From contig NZ_SDHX01000001.1 in the NCBI RefSeq assembly GCF_004118375.1, positions 2,235,693 through 2,299,692 of the forward strand: a DNA stretch of 64,000 nucleotides, read 5' to 3'. The notes beneath the pieces are model-generated. The model saw only the letters and a program-made list of their open reading frames with translations, did no database searches and was not told the origin of the DNA. This DNA is from Oleiharenicola lentus. Its GTDB lineage: Bacteria > Verrucomicrobiota > Verrucomicrobiia > Opitutales > Opitutaceae. Shown here in pieces: positions 60,014 to 64,000 of the stretch. Each line of letters opens with the position of its first letter. Position 1 is the stretch's first letter. The translations under genes were made by a program, and so were the position numbers.

Positions 60014-61252
60014 TCAGGTGCGGAAGCGCTTGATGATGAGGGTGGAGTTAATTCCTAACATACCAAAGGAATTATTCAGGATGGCGTCAACCCGTTTAAC
60101 GGCCCTCGGCTGGTTGATCACGAGGCCGGGGATATCGCACTGCGGATCAAGCTCATCCACGTTGATCGTGGGGTGGACGATGAGGTCGTCGAAGCTCGGA
60201 ATATTGCCCGCCAGCTCCAGTGCGCCGGCCGCGCCCATGGCGTGGCCGATGAAACTCTTGGTGTTGTTGATCGCAGCCGGTTCCTTCCGTTTGCCGAAGG
60301 CGGTGGCGATGGCCTGGCATTCCTGAATGTCGCCCTGTGGGGTCGAGGTGGCGTGCGTGTTGACGATGTCGATGTCGTCCACCGTCATCGCGGCGTTGAT
60401 GAGTGCCTTCTCGACGCATTGGGCCTGGCGTTCGGGGTTGGGCAACACGTAGTCGGTGGCGTCGGAGTTGACGCAGTAGCCGGCGATTTCGGCGTAGATT
60501 TTCGCGCCGCGAGCCTGGGCGTCTTCGAGGCGTTCGAGCGTGTAGATCGCCCCACCCTCCGAGATCACGATGCCGTTGCGGCCCTTGTCGAAAGGCCGGC
60601 TGGCCTTGGTCGGGTCGGCGTGGGTGGCGAGGGCGTTCTGGCTTTTGAAACCGGCGAAGATGCCGAAGGTCTGCGGACTCTCGCTCACGCCGCCGCAGAT
60701 GGCCAGGTCCACCTCGCCGAGCCGCAGCATCTGGGTGGCGTGGATGAGGCCCATGTTGCCGGCGGCGCAGGCGGCGCCGATCGTGTAGGCGGGGCCGGTC
60801 GTGCCGAGGTTGAGCGATACTTCGCCCGCGGGGCTGTTGGCTACGGTCCGCGGGTTGTGGTGGTGCGTCCAGAACTTCGTGTCGTATTTGAACTGCGAGA
60901 TGTTGAAGACCTCGTTCTCGGTCTCAACGTTGCCGTGCTCCGTGATGCCGAGATAGACGCCGATGCGGCTCTTGTCGCGCGCGTCGAGATTGATGCCGGA
61001 ATCGGCGACCGCCTCGCGGGCGCAGTAGATGCTGATGCTGCCGGCGCGCGTGCCGATGCGGACATCCTTCTTCTTCTGGTATTTCAACGGATCGAATTTG
61101 CAGAGACCGGCCGGCCACTGGCCCATGTAGCGCACCTCCGTCATCGCGATGCCCGACACGCCCTTCAGCAGGTTGGCGCGGAATTCGGCCAGAGTGTTGC
61201 CGTTCGGGGCGGTGAGACCGATGCCGGTGATGACGATGCGGGTGTGCTTCAT
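60014..61252 (-). CDS. Beta-ketoacyl-ACP synthase II-like (FabF family)
   Basis: A 412-residue decarboxylating condensing enzyme. Triad: Cys162 in IGAACAAGN, His300 in VNTHATSTPQGD, His337 in NTKSFIGHAMGAAG. Divergence from FabF (for example TEHGNVETENEVFN and KFWTHHHNPRTVANS) suggests a specialised elongation step. It heads the minus-strand cluster and is divergent from galE, with 68 bases between the starts that must hold both promoters. Confidence 0.92.
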   Translation of the reverse strand: MKHTRIVITGIGLTAPNGNTLAEFRANLLKGVSGIAMTEVRYMGQWPAGLCKFDPLKYQKKKDVRIGTRAGSISIYCAREAVADSGINLDARDKSRIGVYLGITEHGNVETENEVFNISQFKYDTKFWTHHHNPRTVANSPAGEVSLNLGTTGPAYTIGAACAAGNMGLIHATQMLRLGEVDLAICGGVSESPQTFGIFAGFKSQNALATHADPTKASRPFDKGRNGIVISEGGAIYTLERLEDAQARGAKIYAEIAGYCVNSDATDYVLPNPERQAQCVEKALINAAMTVDDIDIVNTHATSTPQGDIQECQAIATAFGKRKEPAAINNTKSFIGHAMGAAGALELAGNIPSFDDLIVHPTINVDELDPQCDIPGLVINQPRAVKRVDAILNNSFGMLGINSTLIIKRFRT

Positions 61253-61320
61253 GTCGCTTGCGGAAACTGGGAACAGATTTGCCTAGCCATCGGAAGGTTA
61301 AAATCAATAACTGCCTGCCC

Positions 61321-62316
61321 ATGAAAGTGCTCGTTGCCGGCGGAGCCGGTTACATTGGAAGCCATTGCGTCAAACAGCTGGTCGCCGCCGGTCATGAACC
61401 CGTCGTCGTGGATAATCTCGTTTACGGGCACCGGGCCGCAGTTGCCCCCTCGATACGTCTGCACGACGTGAATCTGGGACAACCGGAGGCGATCCGCACC
61501 GTCATTGCGGCCGAAAAGCCCGACGTGGTGATGCACTTTGCCGCCTATGCCTACGTTGGCGAATCCGTGACCCACCCCCTCAAGTATTACCAGAACAACG
61601 TCGCGGCCACGTTGCACCTGCTGGAGGCGATGCTGGCGCACGGGGTGAAAAAGTTCGTGTTCTCGTCCACCTGCGCGACCTACGGCGTGCCCGAGCGCAT
61701 GCCGATTACCGAGGATCTGCCGCAGAAACCGATCAATCCCTACGGGCAGACCAAGCTTGATGTGGAAAACATGCTCAAGGCCCTCGCGCCGGCCACGGGC
61801 CTGAGCTTCGCCGCCTTCCGCTACTTTAACGCCGCCGGCGCCGCCGAGGACGGCTCCATCGGCGAGGATCACGATCCGGAGTCACACCTTATCCCTCTGG
61901 CCATCGGCGCAGCTCAGGGATTGCGGCCGGCGCTCCAGGTTTTCGGCAACGACTACCCCACCCCGGACGGGACCTGTCTGCGCGATTATGTGCATGTGGA
62001 CGACCTCAGCCGCGCCCACATCGCCGCTTTCAGGCTGCTGGAGAAGCCCGGTTCGCAGAATTTCTTCAACCTCGGCACCGGCACGCCGACCTCGGTGCTG
62101 AAAGTCATCCGCGCGGTCGAGAAGGTTTCCGGCCTGAAGGTCCCCCACCATTTCGCGCCGCGCCGCGCCGGTGATCCGCCCGCGCTCTATGCCGACGCCG
62201 CCAAGGCCCGCGAGCAACTGGGCTGGACGCCGAAGTTCCAGACCATCGAGCCGATCATCGAAACCGCCTGGCGCTGGCACCAGGCCAAGCCGAAGGGGTA
62301 TCAGGATCGCAAGTAG
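61321..62316 (+). CDS. galE: UDP-glucose 4-epimerase GalE
   Basis: GalE interconverts UDP-glucose and UDP-galactose. The 331-residue SDR has GGAGYIGSHCVKQL at the N-terminus, FSSTCATYG with the catalytic Ser/Thr, NPYGQTKLDVENML with Tyr and Lys, and RYFNAAGA, DYVHVDDL and LGTGTPTSV, the usual GalE landmarks. ATG 61321 gives MKVLVAGGAGYIG. It stands alone between the lipid cluster and the sigma-54 regulator. Confidence 0.94.
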   Translation: MKVLVAGGAGYIGSHCVKQLVAAGHEPVVVDNLVYGHRAAVAPSIRLHDVNLGQPEAIRTVIAAEKPDVVMHFAAYAYVGESVTHPLKYYQNNVAATLHLLEAMLAHGVKKFVFSSTCATYGVPERMPITEDLPQKPINPYGQTKLDVENMLKALAPATGLSFAAFRYFNAAGAAEDGSIGEDHDPESHLIPLAIGAAQGLRPALQVFGNDYPTPDGTCLRDYVHVDDLSRAHIAAFRLLEKPGSQNFFNLGTGTPTSVLKVIRAVEKVSGLKVPHHFAPRRAGDPPALYADAAKAREQLGWTPKFQTIEPIIETAWRWHQAKPKGYQDRK

Positions 62317-62394
62317 GACCGGTCATCGACCGGTCAATTCCGACCGCGGTCACGCGGCTGACTCAATCATGGCCGGTTGAAAAGCCGGCCCTAC
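62317..62394. repeat. Palindromic intergenic repeat between galE and the sigma-54 activator
   Basis: GACCGGTC-ATC-GACCGGTC (62317-62335) and GGCCGG...CCGGCC (62371-62390), ending CCCTAC. It reaches to the very end of the sigma-54 activator gene and may act as a convergent terminator. Confidence 0.6.
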
Positions 62395-63764
62395 TTCTTC
62401 GGCCGTTTCTTGGCCGCCGGCTTGGCTTCACTCTCCGGCAGGCGTGATTCCATCGCTTCCTGCAGCTTGGCCAGCTCTTCACCCGGGTGCTGGGCGCGGA
62501 GGGCCTTGGCCAACTTGTCGTATAGGCTTTCGAGCGACTCGCCGCTGCTGACGACCGAGGCCGCGCCCTTGGGATCGCGCACCTCGTCGGGTAGATCCTT
62601 GGGCAAAATCGCGTCACCGGTCGCGGCCACGGCGCTGCGATAAACGACGTTCTCCAGTTCGCGCACGTTGCCCGGCCACGGGTAGGCGGTGAGCAGGGCC
62701 ATGGCTTCCGGCGCCACCTTGCGCGCCTTCACCTTCTTGGCCTTGGCGAGGTTCTGCACGAAGAAATCCACGATCTGGACCACGTCCTCGGTGCGCTCGC
62801 GCAATGGCGGCAGCTTAACGCGCACGACGTTGAGCCGGTAATAGAGGTCCTCGCGGAACTTCTTTTCGCGCACCAGCGCCTCGAGGTCCTTGTTGGTCGC
62901 GGCGACGACGCGTACGTTGACCTTGATCGTGTCCACGCCGCCGACGCGCTGGATGTCGCCCTCCTGCAGCACGCGCAGGATCTTGGTCTGCGTGGTCGGC
63001 GTCATGTCGCCGATCTCGTCGAGGAAAATGGTGCCACCGTCGCACTGCTCGAACTTGCCCAGCCGCTGCGCCGTCGCGCCTGTGAACGAGCCGCGCTCGT
63101 GGCCGAACAGCTCGCTTTCGATCAGATTCTCGGGAATGGCCGCGCAATTGACCGCGACATAGGGCTTCGACGCGCGGTGGCTGTGGCGGTGAAGGCTGCG
63201 GGCGACGAGTTCCTTGCCGGTGCCGCTCTCGCCGGTGATCATCACCGACGCGTCGCTGGCGGCGAACTGGCCTATGATCTTGAACACCTGCTGCATGGCC
63301 GGTGAGGCGCCGACAATGCCTTCCTTGTGCTCCTCGGTGTTGATGACGGGTTTGTAACCCGCGGCGGACTTGTTGTCGGCCTGAGTGCGCAGGGCGCTCT
63401 CCACCAGCGCCAGCAGCTTGGGCGGATCGAAGGGCTTCACCACGTAGTCGAATGCGCCAAACTTCATCGCCTCGATCGCGGTCTGGGCCGTGCCGTAGGC
63501 GGTCATGAAAATCACCAGCTGCTTCGGATTGGCTGCGCGGATGTGCTGAAGGGTCTCCAGGCCCGACATGCCGGTCATGCGGTTGTCGAGCAGCACCACG
63601 TCGGGCGCCTGCTTCTTGACGGCCGCCACGCCTTCCTCGCCGCTCGGGGCCTCCTGCACCTCGTAACGCTGGGAGGAAAGCACCCGGTTGAGCGAGTAAC
63701 GGACCTCGGTGTCATCATCGATGACGAGAATGCGCGGGACAGGAGCGGAGACGGCTTCGGACAT
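62391..63764 (-). CDS. NtrC-type sigma-54 activator without recognisable DNA-binding domain
   Basis: A 457-residue response regulator. The REC domain has [12 protein letters not shown], Asp60 in [10 protein letters not shown] and [10 protein letters not shown]; the AAA+ domain has Walker [13 protein letters not shown], the sigma-54 contact loop [11 protein letters not shown] (GSFTGA variant of GAFTGA), DEIGDM and NVRELENVV. The C-terminus is Lys/Ala/Glu-rich ([13 protein letters not shown]) with no Fis-type helix-turn-helix. It may activate from solution or have been shortened by the adjacent repeat. No kinase is adjacent. Confidence 0.93.
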   Translation of the reverse strand: MSEAVSAPVPRILVIDDDTEVRYSLNRVLSSQRYEVQEAPSGEEGVAAVKKQAPDVVLLDNRMTGMSGLETLQHIRAANPKQLVIFMTAYGTAQTAIEAMKFGAFDYVVKPFDPPKLLALVESALRTQADNKSAAGYKPVINTEEHKEGIVGASPAMQQVFKIIGQFAASDASVMITGESGTGKELVARSLHRHSHRASKPYVAVNCAAIPENLIESELFGHERGSFTGATAQRLGKFEQCDGGTIFLDEIGDMTPTTQTKILRVLQEGDIQRVGGVDTIKVNVRVVAATNKDLEALVREKKFREDLYYRLNVVRVKLPPLRERTEDVVQIVDFFVQNLAKAKKVKARKVAPEAMALLTAYPWPGNVRELENVVYRSAVAATGDAILPKDLPDEVRDPKGAASVVSSGESLESLYDKLAKALRAQHPGEELAKLQEAMESRLPESEAKPAAKKRPKK

Positions 63765-63819
63765 CAGTGGTGCGGAAAATAATTAGCCCTTTCGGGACAG
63801 ACGGTTCTACTTAGCGCCC

Positions 63820-64000
63820 ATGTTTGGGTGGTCAATTAACTTGTTTCGCCTCTTCGGCATCCAACTCGCGGTGCATGTGAGTTTTCTCCTGCTTCTGGGC
63901 TATTACGCCTGGAGCGGCTGGCAGGAAGGCGGCCGCAGCGGGATGGTTTGGAGCATTTGTTTCATTCTGCTGTTTTTCGCCTGCGTGGTGCTGCACGAAC
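63820..64000 (+). CDS. Site-2 protease family (M50) protein, N-terminal fragment
   Basis: Sixty codons run off the right edge. Translation begins MFGWSINLFRLFGIQLAVH, has two hydrophobic helices (SFLLLLGYYAW and SICFILLFFACVVL) and ends in HE, the start of the HExxH zinc motif expected for SpoIVFB-like M50 proteases. It is divergent from the sigma-54 activator. Intramembrane proteolysis is the likely function; the substrate is unknown. Confidence 0.8.
   Translation, partial: MFGWSINLFRLFGIQLAVHVSFLLLLGYYAWSGWQEGGRSGMVWSICFILLFFACVVLHE

Overview
The window is a high-GC chromosomal segment, almost fully coding, that looks like a member of Opitutaceae (phylum Verrucomicrobiota). This placement is inferred from gene content: several Tat-exported Gfo/Idh/MocA oxidoreductases, a PmoA/DUF6807 protein, a GMC oxidoreductase paired with a gluconate-2-dehydrogenase-subunit-3 protein, an NHL-repeat exoprotein with a Gly-rich C-terminal sorting tail, and many short intergenic repeat families. 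No rRNA, CRISPR array, transposase or prophage block was seen. One tRNA gene (Lys, TTT) is present.

Layout. 1-4 kb: 3' part of a multi-PAS histidine kinase, rimO, a 35-residue basic protein and a rhodanese (all minus). 4-11.8 kb (plus): mannose-1-phosphate guanylyltransferase, ruvX, truA, comF, accD, folC, an SDR epimerase and a DegT aminotransferase. 11.8-19.3 kb (minus): sugar oxidation and uptake block (GMC dehydrogenase with its small subunit, two Gfo/Idh/MocA proteins, PmoA-like protein, MFS carrier). 19.4-27.4 kb: DUF1801, small membrane protein, ffh, response regulator, der, fmt, LysM protein, parB, inositol-monophosphatase-like protein. 27.5-31.5 kb (minus): third Gfo/Idh/MocA, an AT-richer HEPN-like gene coupled to a beta-CASP metallo-beta-lactamase gene, apaG. 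31.6-42.9 kb: purH, M48 protease, M20 dipeptidase, pal, NarL-type regulator, tRNA-Lys, ECF sigma factor with membrane partner, ruvA-dapB-dapA, pilT and an exported partner. 43-47 kb (plus): fabD, lepA, lepB. 47-48.9 kb: a compositionally foreign patch with two orphan genes and an extremely hairpin-rich non-coding stretch. 48.9-52.6 kb: giant NHL-repeat protein.

52.7-61.3 kb (minus) is a specialised acyl-chain cluster: KAS II-like synthase, dedicated ACP, two CrtI-type FAD enzymes, FabZ-like dehydratase, FabI-like reductase, an OleA-like condensing enzyme and an OleB-like alpha/beta hydrolase, interrupted by an exported TIM-barrel protein. I infer that it makes a dedicated acyl chain which is desaturated or otherwise oxidised and joined head-to-head into a long-chain ketone or hydrocarbon. 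The cluster resembles OleABCD olefin synthesis and ladderane-type gene sets but matches neither completely. 61.3-64 kb: galE, a sigma-54 activator lacking a visible DNA-binding domain, and the start of an M50 site-2 protease.

The best candidates for something undescribed are the 52.7-61.3 kb lipid cluster, the 47-48.6 kb orphan genes plus structured region, and the HEPN-like gene coupled to the beta-CASP nuclease. Sequence-level oddities in housekeeping genes include an AccD that has lost three of four zinc cysteines, a FabD with GLSLG instead of GHSLG, and a signal peptidase I with a roughly 160-residue insertion. Several genes appear to start inside dispersed repeats.
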